Source: Pleionea litopenaei
Lineage (GTDB): Bacteria; Pseudomonadota; Gammaproteobacteria; Enterobacterales; Kangiellaceae
Assembly (NCBI RefSeq): GCF_031198435.1
Contig: NZ_CP133548.1
Coordinates: forward strand, 682,001-746,000
Reading direction: 5' to 3'
Length of the DNA stretch: 64,000 nt
A program made the translations under genes and the position numbers. Shown here one piece after another: positions 53,478 through 62,398 of this stretch (position 1 is its first letter; every line of letters begins with the position of its first letter). The notes beneath the pieces were generated by a model that was not told the origin of the DNA, ran no database searches, and was given only the letters and a program-made list of their open reading frames with translations.

Positions 53478-54818
53478 GTGAAAGACTTAAATATCCGAAA
53501 CAAACCCGTTCAAAAAACCAAGAGTGCAACTGCACAAGTTAGTGGCAATAGTGCCTTTATTAATACATCAATTAAAATCGCCTATCCTCAAGTATTGTCA
53601 AAATTAATCACTAAACTGAATGATATCAGTCTCGCTGAAGATGCTTTACATTTGGCCGTCGAAAAAGCCTTAGTGTCATGGCAAAAAGACATGCCTAGAA
53701 GTGCAGCAGCTTGGTTGATTACCGTAGCCTATCGCTGTGCAATTGATACGATACGTCATCAGCAAAAGACAACCAATATTTCAAATGACTCTTCGCTTGA
53801 AAGCTCTTATGATCTAGAAGACAGTTTAATTTATACAGAAGACTTCAATGAATCTGCGTTGCGTTTGAGTTTTCCAGATGATCTATTACGACTGATATTT
53901 ACTAGCTGTCACCCAGCACTTGAGCAAAAGACTCAAATGGCACTGACATTAAAGCACGTCCTGAATTTTAGCAATCTAGACGTTGCAAATGCACTCGTTA
54001 CAAGCGAGTCAAATGTGCAGCAGCGATTAGTTAGAGCAAAAAAGAAAATCGCCTCTTCAGGCATAGTGTATGAAGTTCCAAAGCCTGCTTATTGGAAAGA
54101 AAGAATCCATGCAGTGCTTAATACTATCTACTTACTCTTTAATGAAGGATATTTTACGACTCGAGAAAATACCTTAATCAATCGTAGTCTTTGTCGAGAA
54201 GCAATCTACTTAGCTCGTTTATTGCACAAATGCTGCCCGAAAGAACCTGAGGCGACTGGATTACTCGCCCTTCTTCTACAACTCAATGCTAGAGCTGACG
54301 CAAGAACGGATGAAAACCTGGAGCTCTTAACATTACAAGAGCAGAATCGAAGCCTATGGGACCAAAACGCTATTGTCGAGGGCAATCACTTGACTGAAAA
54401 AGCATTAAAGCTAGGTAAAGGAACTCCGTTTGCGATACAAGCTGCCATTGCTAGCTTACATAATCAAGCCAAGTCATTTGAAGAAACAGACTGGCTACAA
54501 ATTGTTTTTCTATACCAAAAACTTAGGTCACAAACCACCAACCCTGTCGTTGAACTAAATTATTGGGTCGCCTTTAGTGAGTTACCAACCCATATTTTTC
54601 CAAACGCCCTTGAACATGCGATCAATCAAATTCACCAACTTTCAAACGTTTTGACTGACTATCGACATTATCATACTGTCTTAGCCGGTCTTTACTTCAA
54701 GTTTTCTAACTTCAAAACAGCATTGAAGCACTTTAACTTAGCCTATCGAATTGCAATATCTAGCCAGCAAAAAAACTTTATAAAAAAAAGAATAGCGATA
54801 TGTAAACTAAATCGTTAA
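53478..54818 (+). CDS. ECF42-type sigma factor with C-terminal TPR-like extension
   Basis: The 446-aa protein starts at a GTG. Sigma region 2 (LTKLNDISLAEDALHLAVEKAL, then AWLITVAYRCAIDTIR) and region 4 (MALTLKHVLNFSNLDVANALVTSESNVQQRLVRAKKKI) are followed by a 250-residue helical domain (DUF6596-like; LFNEGYFTT, AIYLARLLHKCCPKEPEATGLLALLLQLNARADAR). No anti-sigma gene is nearby. In ECF42 the C-terminal extension itself is needed for activity, and the DGPF gene beside it is the usual partner. Confidence 0.9.
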   Translation: MKDLNIRNKPVQKTKSATAQVSGNSAFINTSIKIAYPQVLSKLITKLNDISLAEDALHLAVEKALVSWQKDMPRSAAAWLITVAYRCAIDTIRHQQKTTNISNDSSLESSYDLEDSLIYTEDFNESALRLSFPDDLLRLIFTSCHPALEQKTQMALTLKHVLNFSNLDVANALVTSESNVQQRLVRAKKKIASSGIVYEVPKPAYWKERIHAVLNTIYLLFNEGYFTTRENTLINRSLCREAIYLARLLHKCCPKEPEATGLLALLLQLNARADARTDENLELLTLQEQNRSLWDQNAIVEGNHLTEKALKLGKGTPFAIQAAIASLHNQAKSFEETDWLQIVFLYQKLRSQTTNPVVELNYWVAFSELPTHIFPNALEHAINQIHQLSNVLTDYRHYHTVLAGLYFKFSNFKTALKHFNLAYRIAISSQQKNFIKKRIAICKLNR

Positions 54819-54915
54819 AGAGCAATTTTGATGGAACACTCAAGGGCCAACCGATATAAGACATTTTTACTAGGCCCTCAAGTATATTCGAGTTTTATAT
54901 CAGGTTTTTAACACA

Positions 54916-55683
54916 TTAATTACCGTCATTAATCTGCATAATGGTTGTCTTAACTTTACCCGCATAGCTACCAATCGAACGTCCATCAATAGTAATTTCA
55001 CTTTGATTCTGATTGGTACCACGAATCAAAACCGAAAACTGATGCGTTCCAGCATTGAGTTGAGTTGGAAGTGTCACATCCCAACTAGTACCGCCACTCG
55101 ATAGATTATCGTCAGAAACCATTCTAATCGTCTCAACAGCACCTAATGCAGGTGTCGTACCATCGATTTGAATCGCGATGTCTAAACTACTAAAGGCACT
55201 AAAACTTGTAAGATAAGCCTCTCCTGTCGCACGAATAACCACAGTCGTATTGTCGTTATCAACATTAAAGCTAATTTCATTAAGACCAGGAATTGGATAG
55301 TACTGATAATTAGTTTCTACCGTTTCTGCAGGCGTTTGATTTCCAGATGTAGATGGAATAATAATTGTACCGTTGGCATCGTTTCTAACGAAAAATAAAT
55401 CCGTTGCATAATAGGCATCGTATTTGATGGAAAAATTATTCTGCGGTTGAGCTTCTAAGACTTCCACCCTATTCGTCAATGCCGTTAATGCAGCTTCTAA
55501 AGTTGTTATTCGATTATGATTATCGTTCACTGACGTTGCTGTGGCTGAAAAGTTGTTATTGACCTCCGAGGCTTTAGCCGGAGTGTTCGCCTGGAATGTA
55601 TTGGGTATTGTTAATTCACTTGCAGTACTCAATTGATGACTGAATAAAGTAACAACACTCACAAATAATAAAAAAGATTTCAT
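54916..55683 (-). CDS. Secreted protein of unknown function
   Basis: The product is 255 aa from the ATG at 55683, which has AAGGAG 7 nt upstream. A signal peptide (MKSFLLFVSVVTLFSHQLSTA) is followed by a region typical of short exported repeats (PNTFQANTPAKASEVNNNF), a coiled coil (HNRITTLEAALTALTNRVEVLEAQ) and a C-terminal beta-rich domain. The PAKASEVN motif occurs in trimeric-stalk-like secreted proteins. The start overlaps the stop of the small lipoprotein gene upstream (ATGA). Confidence 0.75.
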   Translation of the reverse strand: MKSFLLFVSVVTLFSHQLSTASELTIPNTFQANTPAKASEVNNNFSATATSVNDNHNRITTLEAALTALTNRVEVLEAQPQNNFSIKYDAYYATDLFFVRNDANGTIIIPSTSGNQTPAETVETNYQYYPIPGLNEISFNVDNDNTTVVIRATGEAYLTSFSAFSSLDIAIQIDGTTPALGAVETIRMVSDDNLSSGGTSWDVTLPTQLNAGTHQFSVLIRGTNQNQSEITIDGRSIGSYAGKVKTTIMQINDGN

Positions 55684-55829
55684 GCCCATTCTCCTTGGTC
55701 CCAAATCATCATATCCCAGTTAGTTTCTACTTGAATTGGTGGTATTCCGTTATTAGGCGGATCATTCTTACTACTCCCTCCGCAACTTACTATCAATGTC
55801 GTGAAAACTATATAGGCTAAATATTTCAT
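55680..55829 (-). CDS. Very small lipoprotein (49 aa) coupled to the secreted protein
   Basis: The frame runs from the ATG at 55829 to a TGA at 55680-55682. A near-perfect ribosome site (AAGGAGGGACT) precedes it. The product starts MKYLAYIVFTTLIVSCGG, a lipoprotein signal with lipobox IVSC, followed by Ser, Asn and Pro residues and a Trp-rich end (NWDMMIWDQGEWA). Its TGA overlaps the ATG of the next gene. It could be a membrane anchor, or serve mainly to couple translation. Confidence 0.75.
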   Translation of the reverse strand: MKYLAYIVFTTLIVSCGGSSKNDPPNNGIPPIQVETNWDMMIWDQGEWA

Positions 55830-56116
55830 AGTCCCTCCTTTATCTTTTTATTTAGCCAACAACTGCCATTTTTAAAACATGGCGACTTCCTTGCTGGTGC
55901 TATCGCTCTTGCCGATGCTATAGCTGAATCAAGATAACATGAAGAGATACTCAATGCGTAATCGATTGCTCCCTCTTGTGTTGTTAAAAATACCAACAGA
56001 TGATGCCGATACTGAGTAAAGCTAGACTAAAATACTAAGATCCTTTAGCAAGTCATTGGTTTCGTTGTAGATCTTAGTTACACTTTCTAAAGTATTAGAC
56101 GATAAAGCAATGCACA
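55830..56116. other. Divergent intergenic region
   Basis: These 287 bp lie between the small lipoprotein and the AraC regulator genes. They must carry both promoters. No gene or clear repeat is seen. Confidence 0.4.
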
Positions 56117-57211
56117 ATGCCTGGAAACCTAGTTAATCTTGCTCAAATACTACTGATTTATGCCTCTGTTTTAGGCATTGCACTTCTTGTGCCTAAAAGA
56201 CGCTTTCTGGGGCTCACTTTGTTCTCAGTTTTTATCATTCTTTCAATGTTCTTAAATTTACTCGAAGAAATAGGTCCGCTAAAAAAGATATGGCTAGTGA
56301 CGCCAGCCTTACTACTGCTCAAAGGGCCATTATATTATTTGGTGGTCTACACAATGGTATCAACTGCGCCAAACTTACCTAAAGGATATTGGCTACATCT
56401 GATACCATCGATCGTCTCAATACTTTTAACGGCTTGGCCTCAGTGGATAATCGCGGTTGCAACAGTCAGTCAAATTATCTACCTCTACTATGCCGCTAAA
56501 CTGATTAAGTTTTACCAAACAACTACCGAGAACCATCGCTCAGACGCTATCGACTTAACCCTCAATTGGGTCCGAGCCGTGCTATTTACCCTCGCAATTC
56601 TCGCGATCTATGATCTTACTCGGTTAAACCTACAGCCTTATATAACAGCCGCAACCAATACCAATGGACAACTGATTGGTACCGTTATGGGATTATTGGT
56701 CTATAGCTATTTGCTGGTAAAAGCACTCAAACAGCCAAGTTATTATTCCGGGTTAACTGATCATTCAACAAAGACCGAACTCCATTCAAAGGAATACAAA
56801 CATAGTGTTCAGATACAAGAGGCTGATGGACAAGTTGGCACTACAAACACTGACAAAAGCCACTACCAAACACTATTCCAAGAAATTGAAAAGACCATTG
56901 TTGCTGAACGACTCTATTTAAAGCCAAGACTTTCACTCGCAGACGTTGCGAACGCCACAGGCTTTCTCACACGAGACATATCCATTGCCATTAATCGAAC
57001 AGCGAATCAAAACTTCAACGATTACATCAATTTATTCAGAATCAACGCAATAAAACAGGAATTAAACCAACGAGACAGTGCCAATATAAACCTACTCGAC
57101 ATTGCTCTCGAGCATGGTTTTAACTCTAAATCGAGCTTTAACCAAGTCTTCAAACGGCTTAGTGGAACAACGCCAAAAGCCTTTATCGACTCAATTGCCA
57201 AGCCGAACTAA
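56117..57211 (+). CDS. AraC-family regulator with membrane N-terminus
   Basis: The 364-aa protein has six or seven hydrophobic segments in the first 200 residues (for example LIYASVLGIALLVPK and LIGTVMGLLVYSYLLVKAL). A cytoplasmic C-terminal AraC domain (about 260-360) follows: SLADVANATGFLTRDISIAINR and INLLDIALEHGFNSKSSFNQVFKRLSGTTPKAF. It probably senses a signal at the membrane and controls the amidohydrolase gene downstream, where paired direct repeats lie. Confidence 0.88.
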   Translation: MPGNLVNLAQILLIYASVLGIALLVPKRRFLGLTLFSVFIILSMFLNLLEEIGPLKKIWLVTPALLLLKGPLYYLVVYTMVSTAPNLPKGYWLHLIPSIVSILLTAWPQWIIAVATVSQIIYLYYAAKLIKFYQTTTENHRSDAIDLTLNWVRAVLFTLAILAIYDLTRLNLQPYITAATNTNGQLIGTVMGLLVYSYLLVKALKQPSYYSGLTDHSTKTELHSKEYKHSVQIQEADGQVGTTNTDKSHYQTLFQEIEKTIVAERLYLKPRLSLADVANATGFLTRDISIAINRTANQNFNDYINLFRINAIKQELNQRDSANINLLDIALEHGFNSKSSFNQVFKRLSGTTPKAFIDSIAKPN

Positions 57212-57242
57212 CTCTATTATTGGCCTAAATGATAACTTCATA

Positions 57243-57282
57243 AGGGTAATATCATGATTTCATTAGGGTGATATCATGATTT
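57243..57282. promoter_or_regulatory. Two 18-bp direct repeats, likely AraC-type binding sites
   Basis: AGGGTAATATCATGATTT (57243-57260) and AGGGTGATATCATGATTT (57265-57282) differ at one base and are 22 bp apart, about two helical turns. AraC-type activators bind such spaced direct repeats. They lie 64 bp before the amidohydrolase ATG and 31 bp after the AraC gene. Confidence 0.7.
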
Positions 57283-57345
57283 AGGACGGCGACTCGCGGT
57301 CTTTAAGCCATTCTCTACCCATCGATAAATTGTGGAGAATCGACA

Positions 57346-58818
57346 ATGGCTAACATCAAATCACGATACCCGAAAACGTTCATTGGTTTATTACTTTATA
57401 AGTCAGGCCTATATCTTTGCCTTGGTATTTTTGCAATAACCTTGCTTTTTTTCTTGGTCGCAAGTTATTTCAATTACAGCTATAACGGAAGTCTTCCTAA
57501 AGTTAATCAGATCCCTATTGTACTTGATCAGGTTTCAGTTATTGATGTGACCGCTGAAGATGCGAGCCGCGCATTAATTCCTAACCAGCAAATTGTGATC
57601 GAGCATGACCGAATAACCCAAATCAAACCCGCAGGTTCACCGATCAATAAAAACTATATAAGACTTAACCTATCAGGAAAATACGTTGTTCCAGGCTTTT
57701 TTGATATGCACGTTCATATTCAAGATCCGCAACAGCTGGCGTTAGCAATGTCTTATGGCTTTACCAGTGTCCGTGATCTTAGTGGACAAAAGCGACACCT
57801 AGCCTGGAAAAATCAACTTAAAAGACAAACTTGGTTGGGCAGCAACCTCTTCGTCAGCTCACCAATCATCAATGGCAAAAGTGGTCATATACTAAACCAA
57901 ATCATTACCACGTCGAGCCAAGCAAAAAAGTTCGTTCAATTTGTTCACGAAAAAGGTTTTGACCTAATCAAGGTGTATGGCTACGTCAATAAAGACGTGT
58001 ATGAAACCATAGCTAAAGAAGCGAGCCGATTAAATATGCCGATAGCAAAGCATGCCCCTCACCCGGTCGAGGGTTCAAATTGGGACTATTTGAAAGGCTT
58101 ACAGTCATTGGAGCACGTAGAAGACATCTTTCAAGGACCATTAAACTATGAATTTGACATCGACAAAGCATCGGATGTCGCAAAGCGCTTAAAACAACTG
58201 AATGTACCAGTCACTCCTACACTCGCTACCTTTGATCACTTGACTCAGTTGAGCCGCAACAAACATGAATATATAAAGCAATTCAATAAAAATCTGCATA
58301 ATCCATTTTATTTAGACTTAAAAGAAACTCATACCATTGCAAGGTGGCTAAACGCCTCAGAAGCCCACGGAGACTACAATAAACGTGAGCTAGACTTCCT
58401 TAAGCAAGTTGTATATTTACTGCATGAAAATGATGTGCCTATGGTTTTGGGATCCGACGGAGGAACCATGTATACCCTTGCTGGTCCCGCAGGTATTAGA
58501 GAAATTGAACTATTAACTGAGTCAGGGCTGGCACCCTTAGACATAATAAAAATGGCGACTTATAACTCAGCCGTTGCTTTGGGTGTACAAGAACATCAAG
58601 GTGTAATAATTGAGAGTAGTATTGCGGATCTCATAATACTCGATGAAAATCCATTAAATAATTTGCAGACCGTAAAAAGCCCATTCGCTATTGTTAAAAG
58701 TGGTCAATGGCTAGACCGTGAAGCCATAAAGAAAATACAGTTTAATGCAGAAAAAACTGACTCCTGGTTCAAAACGGCTATTCAGGTCATTGATGACTGG
58801 ATCTGGCGTAATGTTTAA
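57346..58818 (+). CDS. Membrane-anchored amidohydrolase
   Basis: The 490-aa protein has one N-terminal TM helix (LYLCLGIFAITLLFFLVASYF) and then an amidohydrolase domain. Metal ligands fit the family: HVH in FDMHVHIQDP, a Lys in LIKVYGY, His in IAKHAPHP and SLEHVEDI, and Asp in LGSDGGTMYT. Similar to imidazolonepropionase/prolidase-like members of subtype III. The active site would be in the periplasm. The substrate is unknown. It is likely controlled by the AraC regulator upstream. Confidence 0.88.
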   Translation: MANIKSRYPKTFIGLLLYKSGLYLCLGIFAITLLFFLVASYFNYSYNGSLPKVNQIPIVLDQVSVIDVTAEDASRALIPNQQIVIEHDRITQIKPAGSPINKNYIRLNLSGKYVVPGFFDMHVHIQDPQQLALAMSYGFTSVRDLSGQKRHLAWKNQLKRQTWLGSNLFVSSPIINGKSGHILNQIITTSSQAKKFVQFVHEKGFDLIKVYGYVNKDVYETIAKEASRLNMPIAKHAPHPVEGSNWDYLKGLQSLEHVEDIFQGPLNYEFDIDKASDVAKRLKQLNVPVTPTLATFDHLTQLSRNKHEYIKQFNKNLHNPFYLDLKETHTIARWLNASEAHGDYNKRELDFLKQVVYLLHENDVPMVLGSDGGTMYTLAGPAGIREIELLTESGLAPLDIIKMATYNSAVALGVQEHQGVIIESSIADLIILDENPLNNLQTVKSPFAIVKSGQWLDREAIKKIQFNAEKTDSWFKTAIQVIDDWIWRNV

Positions 58819-58854
58819 TTAACCAATCTTATGATTCAATCTAACTCTTTGAAG

Positions 58855-58883
58855 GCGCGGGTTTAAACTCCGCGCTGATTTTT
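58855..58883 (+). terminator. Rho-independent terminator after the amidohydrolase gene
   Basis: GCGCGG (58855-58860) pairs with CCGCGC (58870-58875) over a 9-nt loop, followed by TGATTTTT. It starts 37 bp after the stop. Confidence 0.8.
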
Positions 58884-58907
58884 CATTCAATCGAAAACAA
58901 GTTTAAC

Positions 58908-59246
58908 TCAGGCTTTCTTCACGAACTCTGACTTTAACATCATATTTCCCGCACCATCGACTTTACAGTCAAGATCATGATCGCCATCGACAAGTCTTTT
59001 AATCGTGGCTTTTGTACCTACCTTCAAGGTCGTTGATGTTCCTTTGACCTTGAGGTCTTTAATCAGAGTCACTTTGTCACCCTCTGCTAATAGATTCCCA
59101 TTACTGTCTTTCACGACAAATTCCGACGCTTCTTCCAATACATTTGGGTCCCACTCGTGACCGCATTCGGGACAAATTAAAACATTTCGGTCTTCGTAAG
59201 CGTACGGAGATTGGCACTTAGGGCATGGGGGTAGCTGAGATGACAT
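58908..59246 (-). CDS. yjdM: YjdM/PhnA-family zinc-ribbon protein
   Basis: The product is 112 aa from [11 protein letters not shown]. Two Cys pairs ([14 protein letters not shown] and [10 protein letters not shown]) form a zinc ribbon, then [22 protein letters not shown] leads into an SH3-like beta domain. This is the usual layout of the YjdM family. The name PhnA refers to phosphonate genes but the role of the family is unproven. A longer in-frame start 27 nt upstream seems unnecessary. Confidence 0.92.
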   Translation of the reverse strand: MSSQLPPCPKCQSPYAYEDRNVLICPECGHEWDPNVLEEASEFVVKDSNGNLLAEGDKVTLIKDLKVKGTSTTLKVGTKATIKRLVDGDHDLDCKVDGAGNMMLKSEFVKKA

Positions 59247-59839
59247 AATCAAGGCATTCCGGTTGATAAACAAAAGGGAGATTATAACCGATCAAAACAG
59301 CTTTGAGAGAACTAATGTGGAGATTAAGTGCCTCTTACGAGGCACTGAAACTGATATGAGGTATTCTTAACAGCTATTAACACTAAGCGAATGCTACCAA
59401 ATCTATCGAAAATACTGGCTTAACGAGTACCTGACTGGCTCCGCCAAGAACTAGCGCTGATGGGCGTAAACAAATTGAGCCATTCGCGATTCAACTGTAA
59501 CTCAAACAATGTCCCTTACTTGACCACCCACTGGGTGTGGACTAACCAAAGAGAAAAGCAATTGCAGCATGTGTGCCACAATGCGCTAGTCGTGAGTGAC
59601 CAAGTAAGCGCCTATCTGGCTGGACGTTTAAAGACTAATACACATAGCACTATTCTGATATTGCATTTGCGACAGATATTGGACTGCAGGCGACAAACCT
59701 CTCTAAAAACCAGCGATAATCAGACATTTAAAGTTAACGTTTACTCCCTTGAGATTCCGTAATAATGTTGCAAACCCCTGATTATCAAGAGATACTTGAT
59801 GTTGCAGGACTGAATTATTGATTTTTTGGAGCGTTAACC
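59247..59839. other. 593-bp intergenic region without a supported gene
   Basis: A 100-codon frame at 59460-59762 has no ribosome site and an atypical composition, so I do not count it. The region must carry the yjdM promoter (minus) and the asparagine synthetase promoter (plus). Confidence 0.5.
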
Positions 59840-61861
59840 GTGTGCGGATTTTCTGGCTGTTTGAATTTTAATCAACCCAATTACTGTAGTCTCGACGTAC
59901 TTAAATCGATGGGGTCAATGTTAGAGAACCGTGGTCCTGATGATGAAAATATTTATCAAGATTCCTCTTTGTCATTTGTCTTTAGGCGCTTGTCCATTGT
60001 CGATCTAAGCGGTGGAGCTCAGCCAATATGGGACTCTGAAGGTCGCTATTGGGTTGCCGTCAACGGCGAAATTTACAATCACAAAGAACTAAAAGAACAG
60101 TATTTTCCGACGATCAACTTTGCTACACAATCTGATTCTGAAATCGTTCTTCATCTTTATAAAAAGCTGGGGCCTGAAGCTTTCAGCAAGCTCAATGGCA
60201 TGTTTGCGGTTTGTATTTATGACAGTCACTCGCAAACACTTACTTTGGCTAGAGATAGACTGGGAATCAAGCCACTGTATTACAGTTCTCATGACAAGGG
60301 ATTCCATTTCTCATCTGAGTTAAAAGCATTATTAATTCACCCAGACGTATCAAAAACTATCAATTGGCAAGACAGTCAAGTCATCGGCTTACAAGATAAT
60401 GAAATAATCCCGACTTACGTAGAGGGTGTCAGGCATTTTCCCGCCGGTCATTATGTTGAAATTGCTCAAGACATGAAAATCGAAATAACACCGTTTTGGA
60501 ATATCAAAGCGTATTTGACCGAAGATAAAGAGCAACAACTTAACGAGAATGAAATTGAGCAACAATATTTAGCGTTGCTTAAACAATCGGTTAATTATCG
60601 ATTAATGTCAGATGTTCCGGTGGGTATTTTCTTAAGTGGCGGATTAGACTCGTCGATCTTAGCAGCACTTGCCGTAGAGCAAAATCCAGACATTCATTGT
60701 TTTACAGTCGTCGAATCCAATACATGTCGTTCCGGTGATGTTGATAATGCTAAACTCGTATGTGATAAACTGAATATCAATTTTCACCCTATTCTATTCG
60801 ATCGAACGGAAATGATTGAACGTTTTAATCTTTATGAATTAGAACGCATGATTCATGTAATGGAGTCTCCTAGATTTGATTTAGAGTGGTATTACAAATC
60901 AGAATTGCACCGAGCAGCAAAGAATATTGTACCTGAGCTAAAAGTCATTTTATTGGGACAAGGTGCCGATGAGTTTGCAGGTGGATATTCGAGAACACTC
61001 ACTTCTCCATGGCAAAATTGGGAAGAATATATAAGCGGTGAAGTTGCACCATCATTGAAAGAGCGACAAATACACCAGCACCATGTTCCAGAGCGCTTTC
61101 AAGATCTTATCGACGCTATACCAGATGATTTATCGATTACAAATGCCTACAAGAAAAAAATGCATGCTTTATGTTACCAGCTACAACACTTCAATCTTTG
61201 GCACGAAGATCGAACAAGTTCTTTTCACGGTATTGAATCAAGAGTTCCTTACTTAGATCATCGCTTAGTCGAGTTTCTATCGACGGTACCCAGTGAATTC
61301 CATGAAAGTCTGTTTTGGAACAAAACACTAATAAGAAAGACCGTTAAAGAATTAATGAACTTCTATCCAGATGACCATGCAAAGGTTCCTTTTTTCTTAT
61401 CTGACGACAATACATCCATCGATCAAGTCGCCAAACTCATCTGTAAGAATGTGTATGATGAGTTTGAAGAGAAATACTTAGTATCCAATAAAAGTTATTT
61501 TTCACAGTCATCTCTCAGAAATCTATTTGAGCAGTCACAACAGAATAATCCAGAGAGCAGTGGCTGCGCTTGGCAACTCATTGAAATTATGTCATTGGTA
61601 ATATTTGAAGACTTTATAAAACGAACAGAGTCATTTGTTAAAACAACCCGAAGTGCGCAGCAACCCATTTATCCTGAAATTAGTGTTGACCAATGGTCTT
61701 CAACGATTGACCAATTGAAAAAAGGAAACGAGACTGACTTTCAAAATCAGTGGAGCATGGATTCTATAGTGGCAATACCTGAGCACTGTGAGATCGTAAA
61801 CCCACTATCAGAAGAAGACGGTAATACCGTGCTCATTCTATTATTAAGAAAAAAGAATTGA
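59840..61861 (+). CDS. asnB: Asparagine synthetase (glutamine-hydrolysing), AsnB-type
   Basis: The product is 673 aa from a GTG whose next codon is the catalytic Cys2 (MCGFSGCLNFN), so the start is fixed. The glutaminase domain has LENRGPDD, RRLSIVDLSGG, VNGEIYNH and SDSEIVLHLY. The synthetase domain has the ATP loop LSGGLDSSILAAL and GQGADEFAGGYSR. It is about 120 residues longer than E. coli AsnB, with an extended C-terminus. Such longer members often serve secondary metabolism rather than asparagine supply. Its stop overlaps the start of the next small gene. Confidence 0.93.
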   Translation: MCGFSGCLNFNQPNYCSLDVLKSMGSMLENRGPDDENIYQDSSLSFVFRRLSIVDLSGGAQPIWDSEGRYWVAVNGEIYNHKELKEQYFPTINFATQSDSEIVLHLYKKLGPEAFSKLNGMFAVCIYDSHSQTLTLARDRLGIKPLYYSSHDKGFHFSSELKALLIHPDVSKTINWQDSQVIGLQDNEIIPTYVEGVRHFPAGHYVEIAQDMKIEITPFWNIKAYLTEDKEQQLNENEIEQQYLALLKQSVNYRLMSDVPVGIFLSGGLDSSILAALAVEQNPDIHCFTVVESNTCRSGDVDNAKLVCDKLNINFHPILFDRTEMIERFNLYELERMIHVMESPRFDLEWYYKSELHRAAKNIVPELKVILLGQGADEFAGGYSRTLTSPWQNWEEYISGEVAPSLKERQIHQHHVPERFQDLIDAIPDDLSITNAYKKKMHALCYQLQHFNLWHEDRTSSFHGIESRVPYLDHRLVEFLSTVPSEFHESLFWNKTLIRKTVKELMNFYPDDHAKVPFFLSDDNTSIDQVAKLICKNVYDEFEEKYLVSNKSYFSQSSLRNLFEQSQQNNPESSGCAWQLIEIMSLVIFEDFIKRTESFVKTTRSAQQPIYPEISVDQWSSTIDQLKKGNETDFQNQWSMDSIVAIPEHCEIVNPLSEEDGNTVLILLLRKKN

Positions 61862-62043
61862 GTCGTATTGTAATTCCAGAGCAGTACGATTGGATTACTA
61901 TGCTTCTCGATGCACTAGGCTTTAACCGAAGTAATCCTAAGCCGTTATCACATTGGGTTAGTAAGTTAAATGTGGACCCTCAAACTTTAGTAAATATATT
62001 AGCGAACCTCGTAAATGGCGGGTTCCTTGTAAAATTGAATTAG
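61858..62043 (+). CDS. Small winged-helix-like protein in the asnB operon
   Basis: The 61-codon frame begins at a TTG that overlaps the asnB stop. The product has a pattern of three helices and a hairpin (LSHWVSKLNVDPQTLVNILANLVNGGFLVKLN) that resembles a small winged helix. It could be real through coupling, or start further inside. The family is not recognised. Confidence 0.5.
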   Translation: MSRIVIPEQYDWITMLLDALGFNRSNPKPLSHWVSKLNVDPQTLVNILANLVNGGFLVKLN

Positions 62044-62052
62044 GGTAATTAA

Positions 62053-62352
62053 ATGATTAAAGACTTCTTAAAACGGAAAGAAATTACAAAGCATGCAAAG
62101 TTGATTGTATCGCAGCACTTAAACGAGCTAGGTATAAAAAAGATTAAAGAATCTGAAAGTGACAAAGCAGAGAAAAAACTAGATAAAGTGATAAAGAATA
62201 TAAAATACGATTTATCTAAATTAAGGCACAAAGAAAAATATGGTGTGTATGGAAAAGCCAAACTGTTAAAAGAAGTTCAGAATTGCCTTAATGAAACAGA
62301 ACTGACAGAAGAAACCATCGCTAGAATTATGAAAGAACTATTCTACATTTAA
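62053..62352 (+). CDS. Small basic helical protein
   Basis: The 99-aa protein is preceded by TTAGGGTAATTAA and starts 9 bp after the previous small gene. It is Lys- and Glu-rich and almost entirely helical (KHAKLIVSQHLNELGIKKIKE onward). No membrane segment or Cys is present. The family is not recognised. It is probably cotranscribed with asnB and the LuxR-type gene (46 bp on). Confidence 0.6.
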   Translation: MIKDFLKRKEITKHAKLIVSQHLNELGIKKIKESESDKAEKKLDKVIKNIKYDLSKLRHKEKYGVYGKAKLLKEVQNCLNETELTEETIARIMKELFYI

Positions 62353-62398
62353 AATTAGAGTTAGAAAGTTGTTGTTCTAGTACAAGGATATCATCGAA

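Noticed and set aside
59460-59762. 100-codon open frame before asnB
   Set aside because: No ribosome site, unusual composition and no protein-like pattern.
59840-62352. Lasso-peptide gene cluster
   Set aside because: Only the asparagine-synthetase-like part is present. No transglutaminase-like leader peptidase or credible precursor peptide was found.
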